64,000 nt of DNA from CAVTQZ01 sp963737015 (GTDB taxonomy: Bacteria > Actinomycetota > Acidimicrobiia > Acidimicrobiales > UBA8190). The stretch covers positions 1,488,001-1,552,000 of the forward strand of contig CAVTQZ010000001.1 of the NCBI GenBank assembly GCA_963737015.1, given 5' to 3'. The translations under genes and the position numbers were made by a program. The notes beneath the pieces were generated by a model. It worked only from the letters and a program-made list of their open reading frames with translations. It had not been told where the DNA came from and ran no database searches. Below, in pieces: positions 45,338 through 54,960 of the stretch. Every line of letters begins with the position of its first letter. The first letter of the stretch is position 1.

Positions 45338-45458
45338 GCCTTTCGGGTCCGACTACCGCGGCGAACAGATCCCAGAGACGCCGGTCGGCCTCGTTCGGTT
45401 CCAGCCGATGTTCGCAAGGGCTCAACGTTCCCGTGATCCGGCGTGTGTCACAACTCGT

Positions 45459-45818
45459 TCAAGGCCTCGGAACAGCGCCTCCGAAGAACACCTGGGTCTC
45501 TACAAGGCGGCCTTCGCGGACGTTGATGAACTCGACGTTGCGATGGCGCTCGCCGGTCTTCAACTCGTACTCGTAGAGGATGAAGACCCCGTCGGCCCCA
45601 TTGTCCACAACTTCGAGTATCTCCTGAGATCTCAGTCGGTCGGCCGTCGGGAAACACGTCTCGAAGAACGCCGCTCTGTCGATGTGGTCATCCTGTGGGC
45701 TCGTGAACACGAACTTTTCCGATACGAGCTCTTCTGCGGCGGCCCTGTCCTGAGCCAGGTATGCGTCGAACATCGCCCGGACTGCTCCGGTGGTGGAGGC
45801 GGTTTCAGGTGATGACAC
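45459..45818 (-). CDS. SnoaL/NTF2-like protein
   Basis: 119 residues with an NTF2-like pattern: helix AVRAMFDAYLAQDRAAAEELVSEKFVF, then HIDRAAFFETCFPT, GVFILYEYELKTG and FINVREGRLVETQVFFGG, the standard curved-sheet order. Members are either small isomerases/cyclases or ligand-binding scaffolds. No catalytic assignment is possible. It stands alone, convergent with the GGDEF-EAL gene. Confidence 0.78.
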   Translation of the reverse strand: MSSPETASTTGAVRAMFDAYLAQDRAAAEELVSEKFVFTSPQDDHIDRAAFFETCFPTADRLRSQEILEVVDNGADGVFILYEYELKTGERHRNVEFINVREGRLVETQVFFGGAVPRP

Positions 45819-46028
45819 GAATGGCCTTTCTGTTCGTCCTGTTCAGAGTCTGACGAGCGAGGCTGCTCGAATTCATCTCAGCGGGTGGGCATGGTACGAG
45901 CACGGTGGGAGTACACGGGCTGACCACCTTGAGCTCTGGCGGACGCTGGCTAAGACTTCAGGCGTGGACCTCGCCTCCAGGGGGCCGGTGCACAGAGCAA
46001 CCACACGCGCCGTGCGTCTGCAATTCTC

Positions 46029-48590
46029 GTGAACCACAGCTCGGCGATCCGGTTCTCCTGGTACCGGTTCAGGAACACCTTGAGGCACCGATGGGTGTCC
46101 TACGTGACTGTCGCGCTCCTCGTCGGTCTAGTCGGCGGATTCGGGATGGGGGCGGTGGCGGGCGCCCGCCGCACCCAGTCGGCTTTCCCGACGTACCTCA
46201 CCGGCGCACACGCATCGGACCTGCTCTTCAACCCGTTCTTCGAAAACGGACTGTCAATCCAGTCGGACCTCTACTCGCCCGGCTTCACGGCAGAGGTCGC
46301 GCGCCTTCCCCACGTGAGACGCGTAGGAGTAATCGTGCAGATGTTCGGAGCGCCCCTCCGGCGCGACGGAAAGGCGTTTCTTCCTCCCCCGCTCCAGAAC
46401 AACCAGGTCGTCTCCCTCGGGTCCCTTAACGACGAGGATTTCTACTCCGATCGAGCGATCGCCGACCATGGCCGTCTGCCCGATCCGTCGCGCGTGGACG
46501 AGTTCGCCGCATCGAGCGAGACCGTCCGGCTCCTTCATTGGCATCTCGGCCAGATCATCCCCACAGGCTTCTTCACATTTCAGCAGGCTTCGTCGGGCTC
46601 AGGTGCGCCAACTGTGCCTCCTTACCTGCGGGTCGACGAGAAGCTGGTGGGGATCATCGCCACGGACACCGCTGTGGTACACGACGAAGTCGATGCGTAT
46701 CCCACGGGCGAGCTGTTCACGCCGGCTCTCACGAAGAAGCTCATCTCCGGTGCAGCGGGGTTTGGGAGCTACTACCTCACGTTGGACAGCACATCCAACG
46801 TCCCTCGGGTCGAGAAGGAGCTCATCGACCTCCTGCCCGCAGATACCACCTACAATTTCCGCCTCACTTCGGTAATCGAGGGGCAGGTCGAGCGCGCAGC
46901 CAAGCCGGAATCGATAGCCCTCGGTGCGTTCGGCATCATCGCGGTGATAGCCGCTCTCCTCATCGGTGCACAGGCGGTCAGCCGAGCCCTTCGCATGAAC
47001 AGCCAGGACGTATACGTGCTCCGCGCGCTGGGCGCGAGTCCGTGGATGGTTGCGATCGACGCTGTGTTCGGGATGCTGGGAGCAGTCGTGGTCGGAGCGC
47101 TCCTGGCGGCCGCGGTGTGCGTGGCGGTCTCACCATTCACGCCCATCGGCGTGGTGCGCCAAGTGGACCCATCGCCGGGTCTCAATTTTGACTGGACCGT
47201 CCTGGCAGCCGGTTTCACTGTCTTCCTTGTCGCGCTGAGCGCTACAGCGGCTTTCCTCACGGTCGTCGTTCTTCACCGTCTATCTGCACACGCGGCCGCA
47301 CGCGACAAGGCGGGGTCGTCGCGTATCGTGAGCGCCGCTTTGCGTGCGGGACTGCCGCCCGCTTCGGTCGCCGGGATCCGCTTCGCGGTGGAAAGAGGCC
47401 GCGGACGCGACGCCGTGCCGGTGGGTTCCGCATTGCTCGGTGCCTCGCTCGCGGTTGCCGTAGTCGTGACGACGCTCACGTTCGGGAGCGGGCTCAGCAC
47501 GCTCGTCTCCCATCCCGCTCTCTACGGATGGAACTGGAACTACGCGATCGAAGAGGAGGGGGGCGGAAACGTCCCGCCTGCAGCCCAGCACCTCCTGGAC
47601 AGGGACAGGGACGTTGCGAGCTGGACGAGCTTCGACTTCGGCAACGTCCAGATCGACGGACAGACCGAGCCGTTGCTCGTCTCGTACGACACCCGTTCCC
47701 CGCTCGAGCCCCCGATCCTCTCGGGCCACGGTCTCCAGTCGAAGGGCCAGACCGTTCTCGGAGCTACAACGCTCGCCCAGCTGCACAAACGGGTGGGCGA
47801 CACGGTCATCGTCTCCTACGGGACGCCGCGCGACGCGCCGGTGTACCTGCCTCCGACGCCATTGAAGGTGGTCGGCACCACCACTCTGCCGGCTATCGGG
47901 AATCCGGGCACGATTCATCCATCCATGGGTATCGGGGCGCTCGTTTCGTTGAGGGCCGAGCCGGCGTCATTCCGAGCGGCGATTCAGAACCCCGACCCGA
48001 ACCTGAATGGACCAGCCATAGTCGTCGTGAGGCTCGGAAGCAAAGTTTCGCAGAAGGCCGGATTGGCTTCGCTCGAACACATCGCGAACGCAGCATCAGA
48101 AGTGGTCGACCAAGACCCGAATTCGGGAGGCGGGACCTTCGAGGTGCTGTCCGTGCAGCAGCCGGCCGAGATCGTCAACTACAAGACAATGGGTGCCACC
48201 CCAGGCATCCTTGCGTCCGCACTTGCACTCGGTGCAGTTGTCGCGCTCGGTTTCACACTCGTAGCGTCGGTGCGACGGCGTCGGAGGGACCTCGCGCTCC
48301 TGAAGACCTTCGGCTTCGTGCAGCGCCAGGTCTCCGCCGTGGTCTCGTGGCAGTCCTCTGTGGCCGCCGCGGTGGGAATCATCATCGGGGTCCCAGTCGG
48401 CATCGTCGTGGGCCGGACGCTGTGGGGCGTCTTCGCCCACGAGATCTACGCCGTTTCGCGGCCCACCATCCCCGCTCTGCAGATCCTCTTCGTGGCCCTG
48501 GGCGCGCTGGTGCTCGCGAATCTCGTCGCCTTCGTCCCTGGCCGTATCGCCGCCAGGACACCAATCGCGGCTTTGCTTCGTAGCGAATGA
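46029..48590 (+). CDS. FtsX-like (MacB-type) ABC transporter permease
   Basis: 853 residues, GTG start. One N-terminal helix (about 25-47) is followed by a large extracellular domain. The first FtsX block (about 292-420) has three to four helices; a second extracellular domain follows. The second FtsX block (about 716-845) begins with VRRRRRDLALLKTFGF, a coupling-helix signature. Double-FtsX permeases act with an MacB-like ATPase in lipoprotein or peptide export or signalling, but no ATPase gene is beside it. The partner must be encoded elsewhere or lost. Confidence 0.86.
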   Translation: MNHSSAIRFSWYRFRNTLRHRWVSYVTVALLVGLVGGFGMGAVAGARRTQSAFPTYLTGAHASDLLFNPFFENGLSIQSDLYSPGFTAEVARLPHVRRVGVIVQMFGAPLRRDGKAFLPPPLQNNQVVSLGSLNDEDFYSDRAIADHGRLPDPSRVDEFAASSETVRLLHWHLGQIIPTGFFTFQQASSGSGAPTVPPYLRVDEKLVGIIATDTAVVHDEVDAYPTGELFTPALTKKLISGAAGFGSYYLTLDSTSNVPRVEKELIDLLPADTTYNFRLTSVIEGQVERAAKPESIALGAFGIIAVIAALLIGAQAVSRALRMNSQDVYVLRALGASPWMVAIDAVFGMLGAVVVGALLAAAVCVAVSPFTPIGVVRQVDPSPGLNFDWTVLAAGFTVFLVALSATAAFLTVVVLHRLSAHAAARDKAGSSRIVSAALRAGLPPASVAGIRFAVERGRGRDAVPVGSALLGASLAVAVVVTTLTFGSGLSTLVSHPALYGWNWNYAIEEEGGGNVPPAAQHLLDRDRDVASWTSFDFGNVQIDGQTEPLLVSYDTRSPLEPPILSGHGLQSKGQTVLGATTLAQLHKRVGDTVIVSYGTPRDAPVYLPPTPLKVVGTTTLPAIGNPGTIHPSMGIGALVSLRAEPASFRAAIQNPDPNLNGPAIVVVRLGSKVSQKAGLASLEHIANAASEVVDQDPNSGGGTFEVLSVQQPAEIVNYKTMGATPGILASALALGAVVALGFTLVASVRRRRRDLALLKTFGFVQRQVSAVVSWQSSVAAAVGIIIGVPVGIVVGRTLWGVFAHEIYAVSRPTIPALQILFVALGALVLANLVAFVPGRIAARTPIAALLRSE

Positions 48591-48623
48591 CCTCTCGTTC
48601 ACTGAGGCGGTTCTGCCCCACTC

Positions 48624-49467
48624 TCAGTTCGTTGGAGTGGCGCCGGTGACATCGGAAATGGCGGATATAAGCAGATTCGCCGCGCCGTCGACGGCCTGAG
48701 CAGTTGCCGAGCCGGGATCCGAGAGTTCAGTCGCAATCTCAGACATGGACAGACCCCCGAGCACAGCCGGGGAGAAGCTCGCTCCCACAAGCACGAACCG
48801 GTTTCCGACATCGAGGAAAGGAATCGATCCCGGCTGGTCGGTGTAAGGGGCCCGGTCGTTGCGCCTCGAGAACCGACTCCTGGCCCGGTGTGAGCTGCTG
48901 CAGGGGCGGATAGGCGCCCCCGACGGCCACATTGGTCTGCAACTCCACCGGCACGAAGTCGAGGTACCGGCTCGTGTAGTGCGAGCCGTAAAAAGAGAAG
49001 GTTTGAGTCGCCGGGTATGTGTCGGTCGTGGACGATTGAGTCGCGGAGAGCCCGCTGAAGCTGCCGAAGTGTGAGAGGGCCACGACGAGCGCCCAGCGCT
49101 CTGCCGCACAGAACGGGCAGAACTCCGACCCGACATAGAGCAGTTCCAGCTTTCCCTCCTGCCCGGTGAGCGGCGCCCGTGTGCCTTCGACTTTCGACAG
49201 CGTTCCGATCCCTCGTGGGATCCCCACACGGGCGAGGGTCTGCGTACTCACGGAAGTCGCCGCTTCGAAGACACCCGGTGGGAGCGCAGTCTCACCGGTC
49301 CCCACGGGACACGCCTGGCCGTGTATCCGCGAGGCGGAGGCCGAGGAGACGGGGTTGGAGGACGAAAGTGAATAGATGGTCACGAACAGAATCACGAGGA
49401 CAGTGACTGCTCCTACGGGCAACCATGTCCATAGTGCGCGAGAAGCGCGCCTCGATCGAACGGTCAT
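48624..49467 (-). CDS. DUF929 family thioredoxin-like membrane protein, interrupted by a frameshift
   Basis: The ATG at 49467 has a perfect AGGAGG site 6 nt upstream. An N-terminal membrane anchor (about 14-34) is followed by a DUF929 domain including YVGSEFCPFCAAERWALVVALSHFG (quoted in part: SEFCPFCAAERW), a CPFC thioredoxin-like motif. After ESVLEA, at about 48858-48866, the family-like sequence moves to another frame: APYTDQPGSIPFLDVG through LSMSEIATELSDP to the stop at 48624. One surplus base explains it. As read in one frame, the protein ends with an unrelated tail. It may be an extracytoplasmic thiol protein. A small membrane-protein gene lies upstream. Confidence 0.8.
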
Positions 49468-49596
49468 TTGGACCTCCTGGAGATATGCCGGACGCGAACG
49501 GCAAAGCCACGCGTCGCGATCCTTTGCGGACGGAGATGGGCCCAAGCGCCATGACGGGCGCCGGGTTGCGGCAAGCGGCAGTGCCGCCTGGCGCGA

Positions 49597-50010
49597 TCAG
49601 ATTGCCGTCAGCAGTTTCCGAGGAGGACGGAGGATGTCTACGCGACGACCGTCCGGGAGGGAGCCCGAGCCGCGGGCCTTCCGCCGAAGACGAAGTCCGG
49701 CACCGCAAACTGACGCCGAGATGCCCATCACGACGAGAAGCGCCAACCCGAACTGTGAGACAGACGCCAGAAGCGGCACCCCCGGCGAGCACTGAGCCGA
49801 GTTGTACAGACACGGTCCCGTCCCCGCGGGCGGACCGACGGGTGAAGGCGCATCCGCAAGATGCGAGCCCGCGCCTGTGGTGCCCGTCGGTGCACCGAAC
49901 GAGGTGTGGGCGAAGATGACCAGCGCCGCGAAGACGGCCGCCGCGCATACTCCGAGGCGCAACCATCTGGTCACGGGCGGGACAGTACAACCGCGAAGGG
50001 TGCAAACCAT
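49597..50010 (-). CDS. Small membrane protein, unknown function
   Basis: 137 residues with two hydrophobic segments (about 17-36 and 85-106), an exposed Gly/Pro/Ser loop with two Cys between them, and a basic tail (RLRRKARG). The ATG at 50010 is not backed by a ribosome site; the in-frame GTG at 49974 is equally possible. It lies 129 bp upstream of the DUF929 gene on the same strand and may be its membrane partner. I recognise no family. Confidence 0.5.
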   Translation of the reverse strand: MVCTLRGCTVPPVTRWLRLGVCAAAVFAALVIFAHTSFGAPTGTTGAGSHLADAPSPVGPPAGTGPCLYNSAQCSPGVPLLASVSQFGLALLVVMGISASVCGAGLRLRRKARGSGSLPDGRRVDILRPPRKLLTAI

Positions 50011-50160
50011 GTCGCGCGAGACGCCAACAGATTCCGACTCCCGACAAGACTCTCGAGATCCCCTGACCCGGCCGATCGGGCCTGCACTTCAACAACAACT
50101 GATGCACAACGCCACACATTCCCCCTTCTGAAAGTTGGCCACGGATAGCATTTCGGGGCC

Positions 50161-53046
50161 ATGGGCGTACGAGTTGGCCGGCCCCGGGGGGTGCCTGATC
50201 GATTGCTATTGCGTATCGACTCCTTGGCGCGCTCGTCTTCCCGGTCACTGAGGTCCCTCGCCACGAACGTCCGCTCACCGTCGGCGGGAGACCTCGACCG
50301 CGACGAGAAGCGCTCCGAGGTGCTTGGCGACCTCCAGCTGCGCGCCGTGGGTCTGAGTATGGCTGCAAGCCTCGCTGTGATCGGGATCGTCGTTCTCTAT
50401 GCCCTGCTTCCGGGCCACTACCCGCTCGACACAGCCGCTGTGCTGGCCGTGGTCGCGGTCAGCGGAGTCGGAGTCGTCGTTTGCGCACGTCTTCCGTGGC
50501 ACGAGCTGATCGAGAAGCAGCTCTTCGTTCCCGCCTTCTTCGCGTGGGCCCTCCTGGACGTGGCGATGGTCTCGATCGGAATCGCGCTCAGCGGTGGTAG
50601 CCGTTCGGAGCTGTACCTCCTCTACCTGGCGATGTGTGTGTTCATGGTCGGGGTGCCGTACCCGCGTCCCGCTCGCCTTTCGCTCGCCTCGGTGCTCTTG
50701 GCGGCCTACGTGCTCACCTTGCTCGGCACCGGATGGTCTATCGGTGCCGCCACGCTTCTCTTCAGGCTCGGCACGATCGCTGTGACCGCCTGCGTGGCGG
50801 ACCTGATGGCTGTCGTACTCACGAGAGAGCTCTACGAGCGTGAACAGACCAAACGCTTTTCCGAGGAGCGCGCCAGCATGTGGAGCAGGGTCGCCGGCCT
50901 CGGTCGCCAGGCGGGATCGCTCGACGAGAACGAGGTGCTCGCCTGGGCGGTCGAAGCCGTGCGCGAGATCGGCTTCGAAGCAGCCAACATCTGCATCTTC
51001 ACTGACAACGGCGAGTCCTACCGCGTCGTGCAGGCGCGTGGGCTTCCGGACGAGTACGTGCGAAAGGTTCAATCGTCAGACAGGGGAATGGCCTCGCTGG
51101 TGCGTGAAGAGCGGAGGACCGTCGTGGTGGGCGACTACAACGAACGGCCCGACGGGATCCCTCTCCTCGTCGCGAGCGGCTTCCAGACGGTGATCGCGAC
51201 TCCGCTCTGGGTGGAGGGAGAGCTCGCCGGTGTTCTCGTCGGCGGAACCCGCGACAGACGCACGGTCGAGACCGAGGAGATAGCGGCCATCGAGCTGCTG
51301 GCGGCGCATGCCGGTCACGGGCTCGAGACGGCCCGCACCCTGGAGCACCAGAGCCGCGACGCAGCGCACTTCCGTTCTCTCATCACCTCCGCCCCCGACG
51401 CCATGGTCGTCATGAACATGCGAGGCGAGATACTCGAGGCCAACGACCAGTTCGGCCGCCTGTTCGGCTACCAGCCCACCGAGCTGGCAGCGCTCAACAT
51501 CACTTCGCTCGTTCCCGAGAGAGGAGGGCGTTTCTCTCAGCTCTTCGAGGACACGTTCTCGAGAAATCCGAGGACCCTCGTGTTCGGCGACGCAGAGGAG
51601 TTGCGCGGAGTGCGCAAAGACGGTTCGTCGTTTCCGATGGAGATAGTCCTGGGGCCCATAGAGGCGCCCGACGGGCTGCTCATCACTGCCACCGTTCGGG
51701 ACATCACAGAACGAAAGGAGTTCGAGCGGCGCCTGGCGCACCAGGCGACACACGATCACCTGACGGGCCTGCCGAACCGATCGCAGTTCGTCGGCCGGCT
51801 GGCGGAAACCCTCGACCGGACCTCGCCGGGGACCTTCCAGGTTGCGGTGCTGTTCCTGGATGTCGACCACTTCAAGTACGTGAACGACAGCCGCGGTCAC
51901 AACACGGGGGACCAGCTCGTGATGGAGGTGGCACGGCGGATCGCGTCGACTGCACGGGCCGGTGACTTCGTAGCGCGTTTCGGTGGGGACGAGTTCGCGG
52001 TGCTCGTGGAGAGCTTGAACGATCGTCAGGGTGCCATTGCGTATGCGTGGCGACTGCTCGCTTCGTTCGACAGGCCTTTCCTCCTCGAAGGTGTGGAGTG
52101 CTACCTATCGGCGAGCATCGGGATCGCGTTCGGCGTGCGGGGTGACAACCCTCACGATCTTTTGCGCAATGCGGACGCCGCTATGTACCACGCGAAGCAA
52201 CGTGGTCGGGCGCGGGTCGAAATATTCGACGACACGCTCACCGCTCGCGCAGTCGAGAGACTCGAGATCGAGTCTGCACTCCACCAGGCGCTCCTAGGTG
52301 AACAGCTGTCGCTCGTCTACCAGTCAGTGGTGGACCTCTCCGACAAGTCGGTCACCGGGGTGGAGGCGCTCTTGCGCTGGGAGCATCCCGAACGGGGCGC
52401 GGTACCACCACTGGCTTTCGTACCGATTGCCGAGGAGTCGGGTCTGATCCTCCAGATCGGAAGGTGGGTGCTCACCCGCGCCTGCCAACACGCATCAGGC
52501 TGGTCGAAGCAATTGCCCGGATCGACCTTCGCTGGGAACTTCGGCGTGAGCGTCAACGTTTCCAACCGCCAGCTCGAGCACGACCGCCTCATCGCCGAGG
52601 TGTCCTCGGTGCTCGAGTCGACAGGCCTACCGCCGAGCTGGCTGGTCGTAGAGATCACGGAGAGCTTTTTCATGCGCGATCTTCAGGGGGCTGTTCGCCG
52701 TCTGCGGGCGCTCAAGCAACTGGGTGTCCGTATCGCCATCGATGACTTCGGTACGGGGTTCTCGTCTCTCAACTCGTTGTCGCGCCTTCCCATAGACATC
52801 GTGAAGATCGACAAGACCTTCACCGACAGCCTCGGTACGCGAAACGACGCCATAATCGCCGCTGTTGTGGAGGTGGCAAACGCCTTCGGGTTGGCGGTCG
52901 TCGCTGAAGGGATCGAGTCCGAGACCCAGCGTGACCGACTCATCGGCCTCGGATGCAGGTACGGTCAGGGGTTTCTTTTCGGAAGACCGATCCCTTCGGT
53001 CGGGATGGAGCGGATCCTCCTTGCCCACGCCAGCGGCAAGAACTGA
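50161..53046 (+). CDS. Multidomain GAF-PAS-GGDEF-EAL c-di-GMP protein with membrane sensor
   Basis: 961 residues. About six membrane helices (60-225), a GAF domain (about 245-395), a PAS domain (about 400-520: SLITSAPDAMVVMNMRG ... DITERKEFE), GGDEF (intact at about 608-612, with I-site RAGD) and EAL (EALLRW at about 735, EITESFFMRD, DDFGTGFSSL, AEGIES). All catalytic motifs look complete. The GAF and PAS would sense small ligands or redox. It is the third GGDEF-EAL gene in the window, so c-di-GMP control is clearly elaborate here. Confidence 0.93.
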   Translation: MGVRVGRPRGVPDRLLLRIDSLARSSSRSLRSLATNVRSPSAGDLDRDEKRSEVLGDLQLRAVGLSMAASLAVIGIVVLYALLPGHYPLDTAAVLAVVAVSGVGVVVCARLPWHELIEKQLFVPAFFAWALLDVAMVSIGIALSGGSRSELYLLYLAMCVFMVGVPYPRPARLSLASVLLAAYVLTLLGTGWSIGAATLLFRLGTIAVTACVADLMAVVLTRELYEREQTKRFSEERASMWSRVAGLGRQAGSLDENEVLAWAVEAVREIGFEAANICIFTDNGESYRVVQARGLPDEYVRKVQSSDRGMASLVREERRTVVVGDYNERPDGIPLLVASGFQTVIATPLWVEGELAGVLVGGTRDRRTVETEEIAAIELLAAHAGHGLETARTLEHQSRDAAHFRSLITSAPDAMVVMNMRGEILEANDQFGRLFGYQPTELAALNITSLVPERGGRFSQLFEDTFSRNPRTLVFGDAEELRGVRKDGSSFPMEIVLGPIEAPDGLLITATVRDITERKEFERRLAHQATHDHLTGLPNRSQFVGRLAETLDRTSPGTFQVAVLFLDVDHFKYVNDSRGHNTGDQLVMEVARRIASTARAGDFVARFGGDEFAVLVESLNDRQGAIAYAWRLLASFDRPFLLEGVECYLSASIGIAFGVRGDNPHDLLRNADAAMYHAKQRGRARVEIFDDTLTARAVERLEIESALHQALLGEQLSLVYQSVVDLSDKSVTGVEALLRWEHPERGAVPPLAFVPIAEESGLILQIGRWVLTRACQHASGWSKQLPGSTFAGNFGVSVNVSNRQLEHDRLIAEVSSVLESTGLPPSWLVVEITESFFMRDLQGAVRRLRALKQLGVRIAIDDFGTGFSSLNSLSRLPIDIVKIDKTFTDSLGTRNDAIIAAVVEVANAFGLAVVAEGIESETQRDRLIGLGCRYGQGFLFGRPIPSVGMERILLAHASGKN

Positions 53047-53068
53047 GCGACTGGCTCAGATTCTGTCG

Positions 53069-54010
53069 TCAGGCAGAGATCCCCCAGCTGGCGCGCCACG
53101 GGATGCCGGGCTCGAGCCGTATCAGGTCGGTTCCGCTTCGCAAGGCGTCCGGTGGGCACGTCATTGGCTCGATGGCGATGGCCTTGCGTCGCCTCGAGGT
53201 CGGATCGACCCGGTCTGCCGTGTAAGCCATGACGTAACCGAATCGTCCGTCCACCCAGACCGAAATGCTCTTGGTCCCTTCGGGCCCAGAAAGCTCCACG
53301 CGGGCAAGACCGTCGGCATCACGCACGAGACCGGTGTAGGCAGTGTCGAGCTTCGTCGATCCGATCAAACGCGGCTGCGTGAAATCGAATTCGCTTCCGG
53401 TAAGGAGCGTCTCACCGGTCGGAAGTCCCCGCTCGTCGGTCACGAGCCGCCGTGTCGCCGGCAATCGGAGTCGAAGGAAGTCCACTGCGGATGCATCGAC
53501 GCCGACATAAGGATGAAACCCGAGTCCGAAAGGTGCTGCTTGCGGGTCGAGGTTCGTCACCTCCGACGAGACCGTAAGGCCCTCACGGCCCAACCGGTAC
53601 TCGACCGACAACGACAACCTCCATGGATAGCCGGGTTGGGGGTTCAGCGTGCAGCCGAGCGCGACTACGTTCTGCGCACGCGATAGAAGCTTCCAGGGGA
53701 GCCACCGGACGAGACCGTGTATCGCGCAGTTCCGCTCCGGCTCGTCGATCGGCGCCTGTGCGTTGCGACCGTCGATGCTGTACTTGCCGTCGGCGAGACG
53801 ATTCGGCCACGGCGCTAGGACCTGTCCCCTCCCCGATGGGCAGATGTCTCGTTCACCGAACCCGTCGATCACGGACGTTCCGTCGATCCCGTAAGAGCGA
53901 AGTGTTGCTCCCACTTCGGTCACCACGGCGCGCTGGCGCCCGTGGCCGATCTCGTGTTGCGCGCCTGAAGGCGGGAGTCTCGTGAGAGTGGCGGACGTAG
54001 GCAGCGTCAT
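53069..54010 (-). CDS. Aldose 1-epimerase (galactose mutarotase-like)
   Basis: Using the ATG at 54010 (MTLPTSATLTRLPP) gives 313 residues; a longer frame to 54061 would overlap the divergent SurE gene. The mutarotase fold is marked by GRGQVLAPWPNRLADGKY (about residue 62; substrate loop), the catalytic His in FGLGFHPYV (about 160) and the catalytic Glu region AIEPMTCPPDALRSG (about 275). It interconverts anomers of hexoses. It is divergent from surE and convergent with the GGDEF-EAL gene. Confidence 0.86.
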   Translation of the reverse strand: MTLPTSATLTRLPPSGAQHEIGHGRQRAVVTEVGATLRSYGIDGTSVIDGFGERDICPSGRGQVLAPWPNRLADGKYSIDGRNAQAPIDEPERNCAIHGLVRWLPWKLLSRAQNVVALGCTLNPQPGYPWRLSLSVEYRLGREGLTVSSEVTNLDPQAAPFGLGFHPYVGVDASAVDFLRLRLPATRRLVTDERGLPTGETLLTGSEFDFTQPRLIGSTKLDTAYTGLVRDADGLARVELSGPEGTKSISVWVDGRFGYVMAYTADRVDPTSRRRKAIAIEPMTCPPDALRSGTDLIRLEPGIPWRASWGISA

Positions 54011-54078
54011 CGGCCCCGGTATGGTAGTTGGAGGAGTTCGCTCCGGCGCTTGAGCCGGCATACGAGGGCGGTGGTCGT

Positions 54079-54960
54079 TTGCGAATCCTGGTCACGAACG
54101 ATGACGGTGTCCGCGCGCCGGGAATCGCCGCACTCGCCGCTGTCGCAGCGGAGGCGGGACACGAGGCGATCGTCGTTGCGCCGATGGTCGACTACAGCGG
54201 CGCTGGCGCCGCGGTCGGACCGGTCCATTCACGAGACGGTGTCGACTACGAGGCCTTCGAAATCGGTGTGGAGAACGTCCCTGCGTACGGGATCGACGGT
54301 CCCCCCGCTCTCGCGGTCATCCTCGCGTGTGTGGGTGGCTTCGGAGCCCCACCTGAGATCGTGCTCTCGGGCATCAACCACGGAGTGAACGTCGGCCGAT
54401 CGGCCATGCATTCGGGCACGGTCGGCGCCGCGCTCACGGGAGCCCACTTCGGTTTGCGCAGCCTCGCCGTCTCGATCCGCTACGGGGACGACCCAGTTCC
54501 GTGGCGCTGTCCCGCGACTCTCGCGGCCTCCCTATTGGCGGTGCTCTCGGCCGCACCCCCGAGCACAACCCTCAACCTCAACGTCCCCAATGTCGGGATC
54601 GACGCCCTGAAGGGGATGCGGCACGGGCGCCTCGCACGCGGCGGCACCATTCGTTCTGCGGTTCACGACACCGGCGGTCACGAACTGCCTCATATGACCC
54701 TGCCACCGTTCCAGTCGGGGACCCTTCGCCTCGATCTGACTCCCCCGGGCACCAACAGGGACGTGAACCCGGATACCGACGCCGGGCTCGTGGCCCACGG
54801 CTTCGCCTCCCTGACAGCCCTCATGGGAGTGCGCGAGGCCGGCGAGGAGGCCGAGAAGACGGTCCGGGCGGCGCTCGACGCCATCGGCGAGCTCACCGGC
54901 GTGGACGCGGGACCCGACATCACCGAGCAGGACCCGGAGGAGGACCTAGCAACCGGCTAG
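54079..54960 (+). CDS. surE: 5'/3'-nucleotidase SurE
   Basis: The TTG at 54079 gives LRILVTNDDGVRAPGI, the classic SurE start; TTG at 54028 adds 17 residues. The metal-binding Asp pair of NDDG is at about residue 9, SGxGAAV-like loop DYSGAGAAVGP at about 45, and LSGINHGVNVGRSAMHSGTVGAALTG at about 110 (shown in the gene, quoted here only as family core SGINHG...SGTVGAA). 293 residues, the last 40 acidic. It would remove phosphate from nucleoside monophosphates in stationary phase or stress. It is upstream of the rpf gene, 512 bp away. Confidence 0.88.
   Translation: MRILVTNDDGVRAPGIAALAAVAAEAGHEAIVVAPMVDYSGAGAAVGPVHSRDGVDYEAFEIGVENVPAYGIDGPPALAVILACVGGFGAPPEIVLSGINHGVNVGRSAMHSGTVGAALTGAHFGLRSLAVSIRYGDDPVPWRCPATLAASLLAVLSAAPPSTTLNLNVPNVGIDALKGMRHGRLARGGTIRSAVHDTGGHELPHMTLPPFQSGTLRLDLTPPGTNRDVNPDTDAGLVAHGFASLTALMGVREAGEEAEKTVRAALDAIGELTGVDAGPDITEQDPEEDLATG

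Noticed and set aside
45790..46032. An 80-codon frame before the FtsX permease
   Set aside because: No ribosome site, no conserved pattern and overlap with both neighbours' ends.
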